From positions 1 through 64,000 of IMG/VR virus record IMGVR_UViG_3300008110_000020: DNA of 64,000 nucleotides, one strand, 5' to 3'. Made by a program: the position numbers and the translations under genes. Source of the DNA: a virus. Below are positions 32,923 to 42,493 of this stretch, piece after piece. The notes under the pieces are model-generated. The model did no database searches and was not told the DNA's origin. It saw only the letters and a program-made list of their open reading frames with translations. Position 1 is the stretch's first letter; each line of letters begins with the position of its first letter.

Positions 32923-34579
32923 TAAAGTAGAGTTTAAGAATTTTGCAAGTTACGGTAATAGAAAGCAGGTAATTGAATTTGATAAAGAACAAAGCGATCT
33001 TTATCTAGTATTAGGCGGTAACGGTGCTGGAAAGAGTACCTTAGCCAAAGTAATTACCTATCTATGTTATGGTAGAGTTGAAGGGGCAAATCTTAAAGAC
33101 CTTCCTAATCGTGTTAACGGAAATCTTTGGGGAAAAATCTGGATTGAAAGTAAAGGAAATCAAATTGAGATTGAAAGAGGAGTATCTCCAGGAATATTTA
33201 ATGTTTCAATAAATGGAACCGAATATGATGTTGCAGGTAAGTCCAATTTACAAGAGTTTTTAGAATCCGAGATTTATGAAATTCCTTATCATGTATTTAA
33301 GAATGTTATCATCTTATCTGTAAATGATTTTAAGTCTTTTATTACAATGTCTCCATTTGATAAGAAACAGATCATTGATAGGATATTTGGTTTCTCTGTA
33401 ATCAATCAGATGAGAGAATTGGTAAAGAATAAGAGAAAGTTAATCATAGATGAAATTAGAACCTTTGATGATGAAATCAGAACACTTGAAGAATCTATCC
33501 AATCTGTCTTACTTAAAATAGAACAATACGAAGAAGCATCAAAAGAAAAAGATGCCAATAAAGTAGCTGAACTTAAAAAGAAATTAGTTTCTCTTAATGA
33601 AATGAGAAAGAAACTAAAGGATGCCAATGATAAGACCAAGGTAAGAATTGATGAAAACGATAAAAAATATAAAACTAAATCTTCAAAAGAAACTGAATTA
33701 AAATCTGAGATTAATGCGGTTAAAAAAGGATTAGAGCTTTATGAAAATAATACATGCCCAACATGTAACTCTCCTCTTGATTCAGAATTTCATCAACATA
33801 TTAAAAAGGAAAAGCAGGATCTTTTAGAAACATTAAATGCTAAGTATCAAAAGATACAAGATGAGGTTGCAAAAATTGATGATTCTTTAACCACACTCAG
33901 GGAACAGGGTAGACAAATCCATGTAAAGGTTGGTCAATTGGAATCCCAAATGAATACCTTAAAGAATGAGATTATTGAATTAGCCGAAAAGGATGATTCA
34001 TCTTCTGGGCATCTTAAAGAACTTATAAAAGAATTTAAGGAAAAGAAAGAAGAAAAGGGTCAGGTAAAACTTAAGAGCGAAGGCGAAGACTATTACTTAA
34101 GTATTCTTGAAACTCTTATGGGTGATGATGGAATTAAAAACTTGGCAGTTAGGTCCATTCTACCATCCTTTAACAATAATATCCTTGTTATGGCAAAGGA
34201 AATGGGTATACCGTTTGGGATCCGTTTTGACGATAAATTTAATTGTACTATCCATCATTTAGGTCAGGAGATTAGTCCTAAAACCTTAAGTACTGGAGAA
34301 AAGAAAAAAGTTGATTTTGTAATTATCATGGCTTTAATTAAAATGATTAAGGTTAGATTCTCTAGTCTTAACATCTTATTCCTGGATGAAATCTTTTCTT
34401 CAATTGATGCTGATGGTGTTTATCATATCGTAAATATTCTTCATGAAACGATACAAGAGATTGGGTTAAACACATTTGTTATTAATCATACCGTCCTGCC
34501 AAGTGAATATTTTGATAAGAAGTTGGAAATTACAAAGGATGGCGGCTTTTCTGAGTTTACAATTGAAAGCATTAAATAA
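32912..34579 (+). CDS. gp46: Recombination ATPase subunit (SbcC/Rad50-like, gp46)
   Basis: 555 residues. Walker A is GGNGAGKST (35-43), a long coiled coil from about 165 to 400 is interrupted by the zinc hook CPTC (about 283-286), the ABC signature is LSTGEKKKVD (about 459-468) and Walker B is ILFLDEIFSS (about 487). It partners gp47 and organises DNA ends. The reading frame starts ATG AGG ATT inside the gp47 end. Confidence 0.93.
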   Translation: MRINKVEFKNFASYGNRKQVIEFDKEQSDLYLVLGGNGAGKSTLAKVITYLCYGRVEGANLKDLPNRVNGNLWGKIWIESKGNQIEIERGVSPGIFNVSINGTEYDVAGKSNLQEFLESEIYEIPYHVFKNVIILSVNDFKSFITMSPFDKKQIIDRIFGFSVINQMRELVKNKRKLIIDEIRTFDDEIRTLEESIQSVLLKIEQYEEASKEKDANKVAELKKKLVSLNEMRKKLKDANDKTKVRIDENDKKYKTKSSKETELKSEINAVKKGLELYENNTCPTCNSPLDSEFHQHIKKEKQDLLETLNAKYQKIQDEVAKIDDSLTTLREQGRQIHVKVGQLESQMNTLKNEIIELAEKDDSSSGHLKELIKEFKEKKEEKGQVKLKSEGEDYYLSILETLMGDDGIKNLAVRSILPSFNNNILVMAKEMGIPFGIRFDDKFNCTIHHLGQEISPKTLSTGEKKKVDFVIIMALIKMIKVRFSSLNILFLDEIFSSIDADGVYHIVNILHETIQEIGLNTFVINHTVLPSEYFDKKLEITKDGGFSEFTIESIK

Positions 34580-34603
34580 ATAATAGTAAATAATCACTAC
34601 TAA

Positions 34604-35584
34604 ATGTCTGCTTATAACCAGGAATTTAATAAAGACAACACAATATTACGATATGTAACTGTAGCTACTCTTGCTGAATTAAGAAATAAAGTTTACTATT
34701 ATAATCAGATTGATGAGGATACTGTACAAAAGGTAAATGTACCTTTCTATTATTCTGTTACGGGTGATGATCGGTTTCTGGCAGATAACTTCTTATATGA
34801 TGCTATTGCAGAAGGTAAAGCTATAGGAGATTATGAAGTTGTACCAAGAGGTGTACTTCAATTAAATTCTCTTTCAATTGATTCAGGCGCCCAGACAAAT
34901 AAATTTATTAGAGGTGAATTTGTCAGAGAGTGGAACGGCGTCTTAAAAAGATTTTCACTAGAGACAAACTTTTTACCTCTTACTATGACATTTGGAGTAA
35001 CTGTTGTTTGTTCCAATAATCTTGAAATGTTAAAGGTTACCGAATCAATTTTATCAAAACTCTATAAGACAACTCTTTATAGTGTTGATTTAGGTATGAC
35101 AAGAGTTCAGGCTGGTATGTCAGTTCCTGAAGACTATAGCCAAGATCGTCTCTTTGAATTTGCCCTTAACGATAAGAAAGAATTTAATGTAACCTTTGAT
35201 TTGGAAGTTAAATCATTTATGCCATGTTTTGAAAATGGTGTTCTCTTATCAGAGGTTGATCTAATAGCCAGAGATTCAATTCAGAGTAACCCTGATGCCG
35301 AAGGTGTTGGTCTATTTAGAACTGGACCAAATGGAGATATTGGAATATCATTTGGTGGTGTATTCCAGAAATTTGAATACACAATTGATAACATTGCAAA
35401 GATTGCTCCAGAAAATGTATTATCCAATAAGCAGTATGTTAATCCTTCTGATATTAATCGTGGAGGACCTTATATAGAAACTGAAACGACTTCTGCCAAC
35501 TTTGACTTTGATGCTAAAAAATATGATGATTTAGAGGCACCAGAGAGTAAAGAATACAGAAATGCAGAAGATGACGAAGGATAA
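34604..35584 (+). CDS. Tail sheath terminator/stabiliser, gp15-like
   Basis: 326 residues. The pattern follows T4 gp15 relatives: an N-terminal ILRYVTVATLAEL segment, VPFYYSVTGDDRFLADN, then LTMTFGVTVVCSNNLEMLKVTESIL and EFNVTFDLEVKSFMP. The C-terminus is acidic. It opens the structural block after gp46. Gp15 caps the sheath and joins tail to head. Assignment rests on pattern and context, not on a diagnostic motif. The end overlaps only the spurious upstream extension of the next frame. Confidence 0.55.
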   Translation: MSAYNQEFNKDNTILRYVTVATLAELRNKVYYYNQIDEDTVQKVNVPFYYSVTGDDRFLADNFLYDAIAEGKAIGDYEVVPRGVLQLNSLSIDSGAQTNKFIRGEFVREWNGVLKRFSLETNFLPLTMTFGVTVVCSNNLEMLKVTESILSKLYKTTLYSVDLGMTRVQAGMSVPEDYSQDRLFEFALNDKKEFNVTFDLEVKSFMPCFENGVLLSEVDLIARDSIQSNPDAEGVGLFRTGPNGDIGISFGGVFQKFEYTIDNIAKIAPENVLSNKQYVNPSDINRGGPYIETETTSANFDFDAKKYDDLEAPESKEYRNAEDDEG

Positions 35585-35600
35585 TAACTTTAGGATCTTA

Positions 35601-35620
35601 GAATATATAAAACAAATAAA
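35601..35620 (+). promoter_or_regulatory. Late-type motif GAATATATAAAACAAATAAA
   Basis: Lies 11 bases before ATG 35631 and shows that the longer frame from 35562 is not the true start. Confidence 0.6.
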
Positions 35621-35630
35621 ATCATCAAAT

Positions 35631-37460
35631 ATGAGTAAAGCAGTTAATGAAGGACAAACTCAAGTCTATGCGAATGGTACTATTGAGCCTCAATATGGTG
35701 TAAACACTGATGCTCCGTATCTAAATAATCCCCCAAAGCAATTGATTGATCTTATTACCGCATTTTATAAAAGTGGTAAATCAGATAGTCAAGTTTTAGC
35801 TATTCTTGTAGGAATGGGTACTCCACAACAATTAGCATTATCTGGTATTAATGCATATAAAGCCGCTGCTCAAACATTCACAACCGAAAACAATCAAAAA
35901 AATCATAATAATATGAAATTTACACTTGCAGGCTTGTATGAAAACGTTATGAAAGCCATTAATGCATTAAATACGATGGGAGAAGATCAATCACGAGTAT
36001 CTTATTCCGCAAAAAATGCACTTAACATTTTAGAAAATTCTTTAGGTAATTTTCCAATGAGATTCTCTAGCGGAGATATTTCAATAATTAGTGAAGATAT
36101 TGAAAACAACGTAAACCCCGCTCTTAAATTTAAGATTGCAAAAAATCTTCACAGAGATCTTGCTGCATCTGAATGGTTAAACCCAGTTAGAGAATTAAGA
36201 AGCTATATCATGGCTGCATATGATTCTTCTAAATGGTCATTTAGAATTGCTGAAGCAATCGATAGATCAAATTCACAAAAAGGTAAACTATACGAAAGTC
36301 TAACCAATCAATTTGAAATTCTTTTAAAAGAATCTTCTGAAGACATTAAATCTAAATTTGCTATTATTGCTGCAAAGAACCCATGGTCTGCTGAATGTAA
36401 AAACATTCTAAACGAAATGGCTTCCTCTGAGCAAAAGGCCTATTCAAATCATGGTGGTAAGGTTTCTAAAATTCTTTCACCCGTGTTGGAGTCTGAAGAA
36501 GGATTAACATTCCACTTACATGGTAAGAACTATATCTTTACCGAAGGTAAGATTTCTGAAACTGAAGTAACTGATTCTCGTTTCTTTGATGTTTTAGAAG
36601 GTATTAAAATGTTTAAACTTGACGGTAATTCATTAGTTACTTTTTCTGAAAATGGAAAAACTTTAGAATATAACCTTACTGAAGGTACATTAAGCTTAGG
36701 TGGAGTAGATCTTACCAATGCAAGTATCGTAGAATTAAAGGAATCCCTTATTGCAACAAGATTCTTTGGTTATAGAGATCAGTGGAAATCTGATACTGTA
36801 TGTAAATTCTTTGAGAATGTAGATCTTTTACATGAAATGGATAATTTCACTGGAATTACTTCTACTGAATTCTTAAATCTTTTCTTAACTGTAATTGCTG
36901 TTGAGGAAGGTGTATGGGTTAATAAAGTTAACTTTGGAATGCAGGTAAATGAAATGAAATTCTATTCATCTGCAACTGAAGCTGTTAAGATGATTAAAGA
37001 ATTCATTAATTATGATGCATCATCTATTCTTTCTGAAAGATTAGTGGCTGAAGGTAATCAAAAAGCAGTTGCTGATAAAAAGAGAAATGAAATCAATGAT
37101 AAAATTTCTTTCTTAGAAGAGAAGAAGAATAAGGTATCTGAAGCAATCAAATCATTAGGAGATTCTGAAGAATTACAGGAAGCATTAAAATTAATCAATA
37201 CCGAAATCATTAAGTTTGAAAAAGAACTTCAAGAAACTTATTCTATAGTTGAAAAAAAAAGTAAAGACCAATATCTAAACGACGGTTATGTTGAAGCAAA
37301 AGTTCAAGATAACGTAAATGGATTAAAGAAAGGTCAAACTGTTTTTGTTAATGCAGAAGAATATACTTCTTTAGGTGATACTGATTTACTTAATATCATC
37401 GTCCCTGAAACCGATAAATCTAAAATCGTAAAGAAGGCAAGCCTTAAGGTTGAAATTTAA
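35631..37460 (+). CDS. Large unidentified protein in virion gene block
   Basis: About 609 residues from ATG 35631 (MSKAVNEGQTQVYANG); the frame opens 69 bases earlier but that stretch contains the late motif. N-terminal third helical, a beta-rich middle (LTFHLHGKNYIFTEGKISETEV, residues about 290-360), a coiled coil near 490-545 and a short C-terminal domain ending KASLKVEI. Flanked by gp15-like and gp55/gp4 genes, it is probably a virion or assembly protein. No T4 counterpart recognised. Confidence 0.75.
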   Translation: MSKAVNEGQTQVYANGTIEPQYGVNTDAPYLNNPPKQLIDLITAFYKSGKSDSQVLAILVGMGTPQQLALSGINAYKAAAQTFTTENNQKNHNNMKFTLAGLYENVMKAINALNTMGEDQSRVSYSAKNALNILENSLGNFPMRFSSGDISIISEDIENNVNPALKFKIAKNLHRDLAASEWLNPVRELRSYIMAAYDSSKWSFRIAEAIDRSNSQKGKLYESLTNQFEILLKESSEDIKSKFAIIAAKNPWSAECKNILNEMASSEQKAYSNHGGKVSKILSPVLESEEGLTFHLHGKNYIFTEGKISETEVTDSRFFDVLEGIKMFKLDGNSLVTFSENGKTLEYNLTEGTLSLGGVDLTNASIVELKESLIATRFFGYRDQWKSDTVCKFFENVDLLHEMDNFTGITSTEFLNLFLTVIAVEEGVWVNKVNFGMQVNEMKFYSSATEAVKMIKEFINYDASSILSERLVAEGNQKAVADKKRNEINDKISFLEEKKNKVSEAIKSLGDSEELQEALKLINTEIIKFEKELQETYSIVEKKSKDQYLNDGYVEAKVQDNVNGLKKGQTVFVNAEEYTSLGDTDLLNIIVPETDKSKIVKKASLKVEI

Positions 37461-37478
37461 TCGCTAACCTTTATATAA

Positions 37479-37509
37479 AAAGCTGACAGGTAAACTGTCG
37501 GCTTTTTTT
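37479..37509 (+). terminator. Rho-independent terminator
   Basis: AAAGCTGACAG / CTGTCGGCTTT (one G-T pair), loop GTAAA, followed by TTTTTTT. Its T run merges with the motif for the gp55 gene. Confidence 0.85.
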
Positions 37510-37525
37510 GCATATAATAAAAAAA
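37507..37525 (+). promoter_or_regulatory. Class M motif upstream of gp55
   Basis: TTTGCATATAATAAAAAAA, close to the replication-gene motif, 11 bases before the late sigma gene. This would place gp55 expression before late transcription. Confidence 0.5.
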
Positions 37526-37536
37526 CAGTTCAGGTT

Positions 37537-37902
37537 ATGCCTAGAAAAAGGAATTACTTAAATAATAGAGATCTTTTAGACGAAATACGTAAATCAAAAG
37601 AACTCGATGAATTAACACCAAAGGCTTTAGAGTTCTTAATGTTATTAGCAGATAAATGTTCAACCAAGCTTACATATCGCGATCCTGCTGATAGAGAAGA
37701 TTGTATAGCATTTGCTTATATGGATCTCTACCGCTATTGGAGAAACTTTAATCCAGATAAAAGTGAAAATGCATTTGCATATTTTACAGAGATCGCAAAA
37801 AGAGGATTTGCAAAAGGTTGGAATAAATTACATCCAAAGAAATATGCAGGAACCGTTTCAATAGACGGTAGTTCTGACGGGGAAGGAATTTATACCATTT
37901 AG
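37537..37902 (+). CDS. gp55: Late-transcription sigma factor, gp55-like
   Basis: 121 residues. N-terminal RNYLNNRDLLDEIRKSKE and the core YRDPADREDCIAFAYMDLYRYWRNFNPDKSENAFAYFTEIAKRGFAKGW (shown here as one region, about 48-97) follow the sigma region 2 pattern of T4-like gp55, notably FNP-KS-N-FAYFT. Region 4 is absent, as in gp55, which recognises only the TATAAATA -10 element and relies on the sliding clamp for activation. AATATATAAA motifs upstream of structural genes here are the likely targets. Confidence 0.82.
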   Translation: MPRKRNYLNNRDLLDEIRKSKELDELTPKALEFLMLLADKCSTKLTYRDPADREDCIAFAYMDLYRYWRNFNPDKSENAFAYFTEIAKRGFAKGWNKLHPKKYAGTVSIDGSSDGEGIYTI

Positions 37903-37912
37903 AATAATACCA

Positions 37913-38389
37913 ATGAGTATAAAGAATGTCAAACCTACGGCTAAATCAGGATTTAAACAAGGTTATTATAAACCACACAATCCTCATAAGTATATAGGAC
38001 CAGGGCCTATCATATACAGAAGCTCGTGGGAAAGAAAATTCTGTCATTGGTGTGATCATAATGAAAATGTAATTAGCTGGGTGTCTGAACCTTTTTCAAT
38101 AAAATACTTTAATGTTTTGGATAATAAGTTTCATAACTATTATCCAGACTTTTATGTAAAAATGAATAAAGAGGGTTTGGTTGAAGAATATGTGGTAGAG
38201 ATAAAGCCAAAAGAACAATTAAAGAAACCATCTCCACCAAAAAGAAATACCAAAAAAGCAATAGATAACTTTAAGTATGCCTATGAAACGTATGTTAGAA
38301 ATCTTTGCAAAACAGATGCTCTTAATAAAGCTGCAACTCAAAGAAATTTTAAGGTTATGTTATTAACCGAAGACTCAAATCTTTTTTAG
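37913..38389 (+). CDS. gp4: Head completion nuclease, gp4-like
   Basis: 158 residues. GFKQGYYKPHNPHKYIG (12-28), IIYRSSWERKFCHWCDHN (33-50) and YYPDFYVKM with VVEIKPKEQ give the E...D...E-x-K arrangement of a PD-(D/E)xK nuclease-like fold, typical of T4 gp4 (gp50) head completion proteins. It is needed after packaging to make heads competent for tail joining. It follows gp55 by 10 bases and precedes the portal block. Confidence 0.85.
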   Translation: MSIKNVKPTAKSGFKQGYYKPHNPHKYIGPGPIIYRSSWERKFCHWCDHNENVISWVSEPFSIKYFNVLDNKFHNYYPDFYVKMNKEGLVEEYVVEIKPKEQLKKPSPPKRNTKKAIDNFKYAYETYVRNLCKTDALNKAATQRNFKVMLLTEDSNLF

Positions 38390-38390
38390 T

Positions 38391-38966
38391 ATGATAATAG
38401 GTAGTTTTACAGATGATTTAGATTTATACATTGCTGAGAATAAAGGTCAGTCTAAGGCCTCTAAAGCATCCTCTAAGGATTTATTATTAATGGGTGTTAA
38501 GGGAACTGGCGTTTTAGATCAAGGTAGGATGTATACATTTAGGTATTTTACTGAAGATGAAACTTTTTATGATACCTTTCCTATTGTTATAGGATTAGGT
38601 GCTGTTCCTGGATCAATGACAAATCAATTAGGAATTAATTTACATTACATTCCTTATGATGCAAGAATACCTTTTATGGAAGATATCATAAAATCGTTTA
38701 GTGGTTTCTTTGAAAGACAATTTAATAATGCTGGAGAAGTTGCAAAACAAACATTTAATAAAGACTTTACATATGAAGCCGTTAAAAAGTCATTAGGTAG
38801 AAAATATAACTTAACATATGCAATTAGGCAATATAGATTAGATCGTATGAAAGATCCAAAGATAATTGGTTATGAAGACTGGTACCTTGGTGCTGTTAAT
38901 GATGATAACTTTTTCTTTGGTGGATCAATTTTACAGGCGCAAGATTTATATTACCAGAATATATAA
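38391..38966 (+). CDS. Conserved structural-cluster protein, function unknown
   Basis: 191 residues. GRMYTFRYFTEDETFYDTFPIV and GINLHYIPYDAR form a pattern found in many T4-like phages in a protein with no assigned role. Helical C-terminal half with basic residues. Lies 1 base after gp4 and 18 before the portal, so it is probably a head or neck assembly protein. The late motif for the portal gene overlaps its last codons. Confidence 0.65.
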   Translation: MIIGSFTDDLDLYIAENKGQSKASKASSKDLLLMGVKGTGVLDQGRMYTFRYFTEDETFYDTFPIVIGLGAVPGSMTNQLGINLHYIPYDARIPFMEDIIKSFSGFFERQFNNAGEVAKQTFNKDFTYEAVKKSLGRKYNLTYAIRQYRLDRMKDPKIIGYEDWYLGAVNDDNFFFGGSILQAQDLYYQNI

Positions 38967-38970
38967 AACA
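38957..38970 (+). promoter_or_regulatory. Late-type motif upstream of portal
   Basis: GAATATATAAAACA, overlapping the end of the preceding gene, 15 bases before ATG 38985. Confidence 0.6.
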
Positions 38971-38984
38971 ATAAATGATAAAAC

Positions 38985-40634
38985 ATGGCAGGATTTACAA
39001 ATAGAAGAGGTCCTCTTACAGACTCCAATCCAGTAAGAAAGATTCTAAAAGATCTTTCTAACCTTGGGATGGCATATGATGATATGATCATTCGTAATTC
39101 CAGAGCAATCGGTTTTACCGAAAATGCAATGGGTTATACAATGAATCCAATGGGATCCGATGCAGATGATATGTATGCTGCATTTGCTGCCTTATCATTA
39201 ACCGATACGAGTCTTAAAAAGAACATCTCATTCTTTGATAGAGATTATGAAAAGAAGAGAGATCAATTAAGAACCTTTGCGGTACAAGATGAAATTGAAG
39301 ATATCCTTGATGTAGTTACCGATGAGGCAATAGTATTTGATAAGAGTAACTATTTTGCTTATGCAGAATTTAACGGAGAAATAAGTAATTCTATTGAAGA
39401 AGAAATTGGAGATATCTATAATAACATTTACAATTATTTTGGGTTTAATGATGCTATCCAACCTTGGAACTATTTTAGAAAATGGTTGGTTGATGGATAT
39501 CTTGCATTTGAAATTGTTTATAATGATAAGCAAACCGAAATCATAGGCTTTAAAGAACTAGATCCTATTTCTTTAATGCCAGGTTTAGATACTGAAACTG
39601 GAAAGAAAATGTGGGTTCAGTATAAAGGTGGCGGATCTAAGGAAAGAAAGCTTTGGGATTCTCAAATTCTTTATCTTTCATATTCACAAGTTAATTCACC
39701 ACAGAGAATCTCTTATGTTGAGAGACTTATCCGCTCTTTTAACCTTTTAAGAATTATGGAAACTACCAGAATTATCTGGGCTGTTTCTAATGCTTCGTTT
39801 AAGACACAGTTTATTATTCCGGTCGGTGGAAAATCTAAAACGAGGGCAAAACAATCCCTTGCCCAATTAATGAATTCTTATCGTGAAGTAGTAGACTTCA
39901 ATTATGAAAGTGGAGAAATTCAAACAAACGGAAAACCAATGATGCCTTTTAATAAGGAATACTGGTTACCTTCTAAAGATGGCGAACAACCTGAGATTAG
40001 TACAATCGGAGGAGATGGTCCTGATTTAGGAGACACCGAATCATTAAAATACTTTGCTGATAAACTTAAACTTGCCTCAAAAATTCCATTCTCACGTTTC
40101 GATAAAGAAGGTGGTAATACCTACGATATGGATGCAAGTGGTATGTTAAGAGATGAAATTAAGTTTTCTAAATTTATTGATCGCTTAAGATCAATTTTCC
40201 AGGAAATCTTAATCAAACCTGTTTATCTTCAAATGTGTCTTAACCATCCAGAACTTAAAAATGATATTGCATTTAAGGCTGGATTGGCATTAAGGTATAT
40301 GAAGGACAACGTATTTGAAGAAATGAAAGAAATGGAACTTCAAACCAAGAGAGTAGACTTTATTGGTAATATGAAGACCCAATTAAGTATAATGGATGAA
40401 AATATGACCGAAATACCGTATTTTGACTTAGGATGGTTAATTAAGAGGTATGGAGGATTTACACAAGATGACCTTAAAGCCAATCAACGTGCTAAGGATA
40501 GATCTGATCTAAAGGCCCAAGGTTACACTGAGGAAGATATTGAAAAGATTCTTTTAGGCGCCGATAAGAAACTTTTTAAGCCAGAAAAGCCTGCAGGCGG
40601 TATTGAAGAAGATCCATTGGCGGGTTTAGGATAA
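38985..40634 (+). CDS. gp20: Portal protein, gp20-like
   Basis: 549 residues against 524 in T4. WVQYKGGGSKERKLWDSQILYLSYS, FIIPVGGKSKTRAKQSLAQL, MNSYREVVDFNYESGEI and the PEISTIGG plus SRFDKEGG segments match T4-like portals. It forms the dodecameric vertex ring through which DNA is packaged and to which the neck binds. It is followed 45 bases later by the protease-scaffold gene, the usual gp20-gp21-gp22-gp23 order. Confidence 0.92.
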   Translation: MAGFTNRRGPLTDSNPVRKILKDLSNLGMAYDDMIIRNSRAIGFTENAMGYTMNPMGSDADDMYAAFAALSLTDTSLKKNISFFDRDYEKKRDQLRTFAVQDEIEDILDVVTDEAIVFDKSNYFAYAEFNGEISNSIEEEIGDIYNNIYNYFGFNDAIQPWNYFRKWLVDGYLAFEIVYNDKQTEIIGFKELDPISLMPGLDTETGKKMWVQYKGGGSKERKLWDSQILYLSYSQVNSPQRISYVERLIRSFNLLRIMETTRIIWAVSNASFKTQFIIPVGGKSKTRAKQSLAQLMNSYREVVDFNYESGEIQTNGKPMMPFNKEYWLPSKDGEQPEISTIGGDGPDLGDTESLKYFADKLKLASKIPFSRFDKEGGNTYDMDASGMLRDEIKFSKFIDRLRSIFQEILIKPVYLQMCLNHPELKNDIAFKAGLALRYMKDNVFEEMKEMELQTKRVDFIGNMKTQLSIMDENMTEIPYFDLGWLIKRYGGFTQDDLKANQRAKDRSDLKAQGYTEEDIEKILLGADKKLFKPEKPAGGIEEDPLAGLG

Positions 40635-40651
40635 AAACTTTATAAGTTGAT

Positions 40652-40661
40652 AATATATAAA
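40652..40661 (+). promoter_or_regulatory. Late-type motif AATATATAAA
   Basis: 19 bases before the protease-scaffold ATG. Confidence 0.6.
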
Positions 40662-40679
40662 TCAAATAACAAGTAGAAG

Positions 40680-42410
40680 ATGTCAGGAAAAAAACTATTA
40701 ATTCTTGAGAGATCACAGTCTAATTTATCATTTAAGACAGATGATGATGGCGCCGTCGTATTAGAAGGCGTTTTTACTGAGTTCGGTGTTCGTAATAAGA
40801 ATAACAGAATTTATGAGGAAAAGGAAGTTTTACCTCATATTAATGAACTCCAAGAAAAGGTAAAGACAAACAAACTTTTAGGTGAATTAGACCACCCAAA
40901 AGATTTTGATATTAGTCTCTCTAACGTATCCCATGTAATAGAATCTTTAAAGTACGATTCCGAAAACAAACAAGTTGTTGGAAGAGTTCGTTTATTAAAT
41001 ACTACAAAGGGTAAAGAAGCACAGGCTTTAATTAAGGACGGTATTCCTCTTCATATTTCAAGTCGTGCCGCTGGAACTGTTGATGAAAACGGTAAAGTAA
41101 AGATTAAGAAGTTTTTTACATATGACCTAGTTGCAGATCCTGGATTTGAAAATGCAGAATTATCAAGGGTTAACGAATCTTACGGATTTGATGCCGACCC
41201 TACTTTATTCATTTATGAAATGGAAGAAACTAAAAATACAGAAGATAAAAAAGAACCAACAATGGAAAATCAAAATTTTGTAACCGTTGAGGATTTTCAA
41301 AAATACACCGAATATGTTCAAGGCGTATTAAATAATGTAAAAGAATCCGCAAATTCAGACAATACTGAAATCGTTGAAAAACTTATTAAGTACAGTGAAC
41401 ATATTGGAGAAAAGGTAAATCAGTTAAGCGATTATGCCGAGTATCTTTCTGAAAACCTTGATAAGAGTATTTCTTATTCTGACTATCTAGCTGAAAATGT
41501 AGATAAGATTAAGAATTATACGACATACCTTGCTGAAGAATTGGATAACTCAATTCAATATGCTGAACATGTTGCTGAAAAAGCTGATAAGGGAATTCAA
41601 TATGCAAACTATTTAGGAGAGAACCTTGAAAAAGGAATTGAGTATTCCGAATATGTTGCTGAAAAGGTTGATCAAAACATTGCATACTCTGAACACCTTG
41701 CTGAAGGTTTAAGAAAGAGTATTAAATATGCTGAATACATTGCAGAAAATGTAAACACGGTTGAAGGTTCTGCTATTAATGAATCCGAAGTATCTGAAGA
41801 AGCTACTTGTGAAAAATGCGGTGAAGTTCATGAAGGATCTTGTGGATCTAAGAATGAAGAAAAAGAATCCGATAAGAAAGAATATAAAGATTCAATAGAA
41901 GAAGCCTTAAATAAATTAATTGCAAAGGCTGAAGCCAAAACTAAGGTTGTTACTGAAATGCATTTTATGAACTTCCTTTCTGAATCTAAGAAAAATGAAT
42001 TTAATTCACTTTCTGAAGAAAAGCAGAAAATGATTGTTGAATCAATGAATGCTAAACCAATTATGTCAACTGTTCAGGCTGAAAATATATGGGAATCTTC
42101 ATTTATTGAAAAGAAGAGAGAATTGAATTTTATTGCTGATATGCCTGAGAAATTCTCTGCTAAATGGGAAGCTTTATCAGAATCTCGTAAGAATCAAATT
42201 ATTGCAGAATCTAAGTTCTATACCTTAACTACTCCTTACGCCATTAATAACTTCTGGGGAACCAGAGATCTAAGACCATCTCAAATGGAATTAGAACAAA
42301 TTAATGAAAGTAAAACAGCTGCTGAGGCCGCTGCACCTAAGGAGCCTTTAGTAAATGAATCTTTTGCTAATGACCTAGTTAATAGAGTAAAATTCAACTT
42401 AGGACGATAA
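40680..42410 (+). CDS. gp21: Prohead protease fused to scaffold (gp21-gp22)
   Basis: 576 residues. Residues 1-190 are the S78-type prohead protease: LGELDHP with His72 and HISSRAAG with the catalytic Ser near 127-128. Instead of stopping, the chain continues as an acidic helical scaffold: nine 14-residue repeats at 238-363, a small Cys cluster (CEKCGEVHEGSCG, about 378-390) that could bind zinc, and a C-terminal domain ending VKFNLGR. In T4 protease and scaffold are separate genes 21 and 22. Many I/L-x-E followed by A/G/S sites (INE|S, LSE|S) lie in the scaffold part, as expected for self-digestion after head assembly. Confidence 0.87.
   Translation: MSGKKLLILERSQSNLSFKTDDDGAVVLEGVFTEFGVRNKNNRIYEEKEVLPHINELQEKVKTNKLLGELDHPKDFDISLSNVSHVIESLKYDSENKQVVGRVRLLNTTKGKEAQALIKDGIPLHISSRAAGTVDENGKVKIKKFFTYDLVADPGFENAELSRVNESYGFDADPTLFIYEMEETKNTEDKKEPTMENQNFVTVEDFQKYTEYVQGVLNNVKESANSDNTEIVEKLIKYSEHIGEKVNQLSDYAEYLSENLDKSISYSDYLAENVDKIKNYTTYLAEELDNSIQYAEHVAEKADKGIQYANYLGENLEKGIEYSEYVAEKVDQNIAYSEHLAEGLRKSIKYAEYIAENVNTVEGSAINESEVSEEATCEKCGEVHEGSCGSKNEEKESDKKEYKDSIEEALNKLIAKAEAKTKVVTEMHFMNFLSESKKNEFNSLSEEKQKMIVESMNAKPIMSTVQAENIWESSFIEKKRELNFIADMPEKFSAKWEALSESRKNQIIAESKFYTLTTPYAINNFWGTRDLRPSQMELEQINESKTAAEAAAPKEPLVNESFANDLVNRVKFNLGR
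41391..41768 (+). repeat. Nine tandem 14-codon repeats in scaffold
   Basis: Units of the form Y-A/S-E-Y/H-L/V-A-E-N/K-L/V-D-K-S-I-x, for example YAEYLSENLDKSIS, in exact 42-base register with no spacing. Codon use differs between copies, so the protein pattern, not the DNA, is under selection. Two heptads per unit suggest a long coiled coil. Confidence 0.85.
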
Positions 42411-42418
42411 TATATAAA
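42409..42418 (+). promoter_or_regulatory. Late-type motif upstream of gp23
   Basis: AATATATAAA, 75 bases before the capsid ATG, leaving an A-rich 5' leader longer than at other late genes. Confidence 0.6.
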
Positions 42419-42493
42419 AAATATAATCTAATAGCTAAGAAGCAAAGAGCTACAGATTGATTAATAAAAACAAATAAAAAAACAAAAAACAAA

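Noticed and set aside
35562-35630. Upstream extension of the 35631 gene
   Set aside because: It overlaps the preceding gene and carries the late-type motif, so the internal ATG is preferred.
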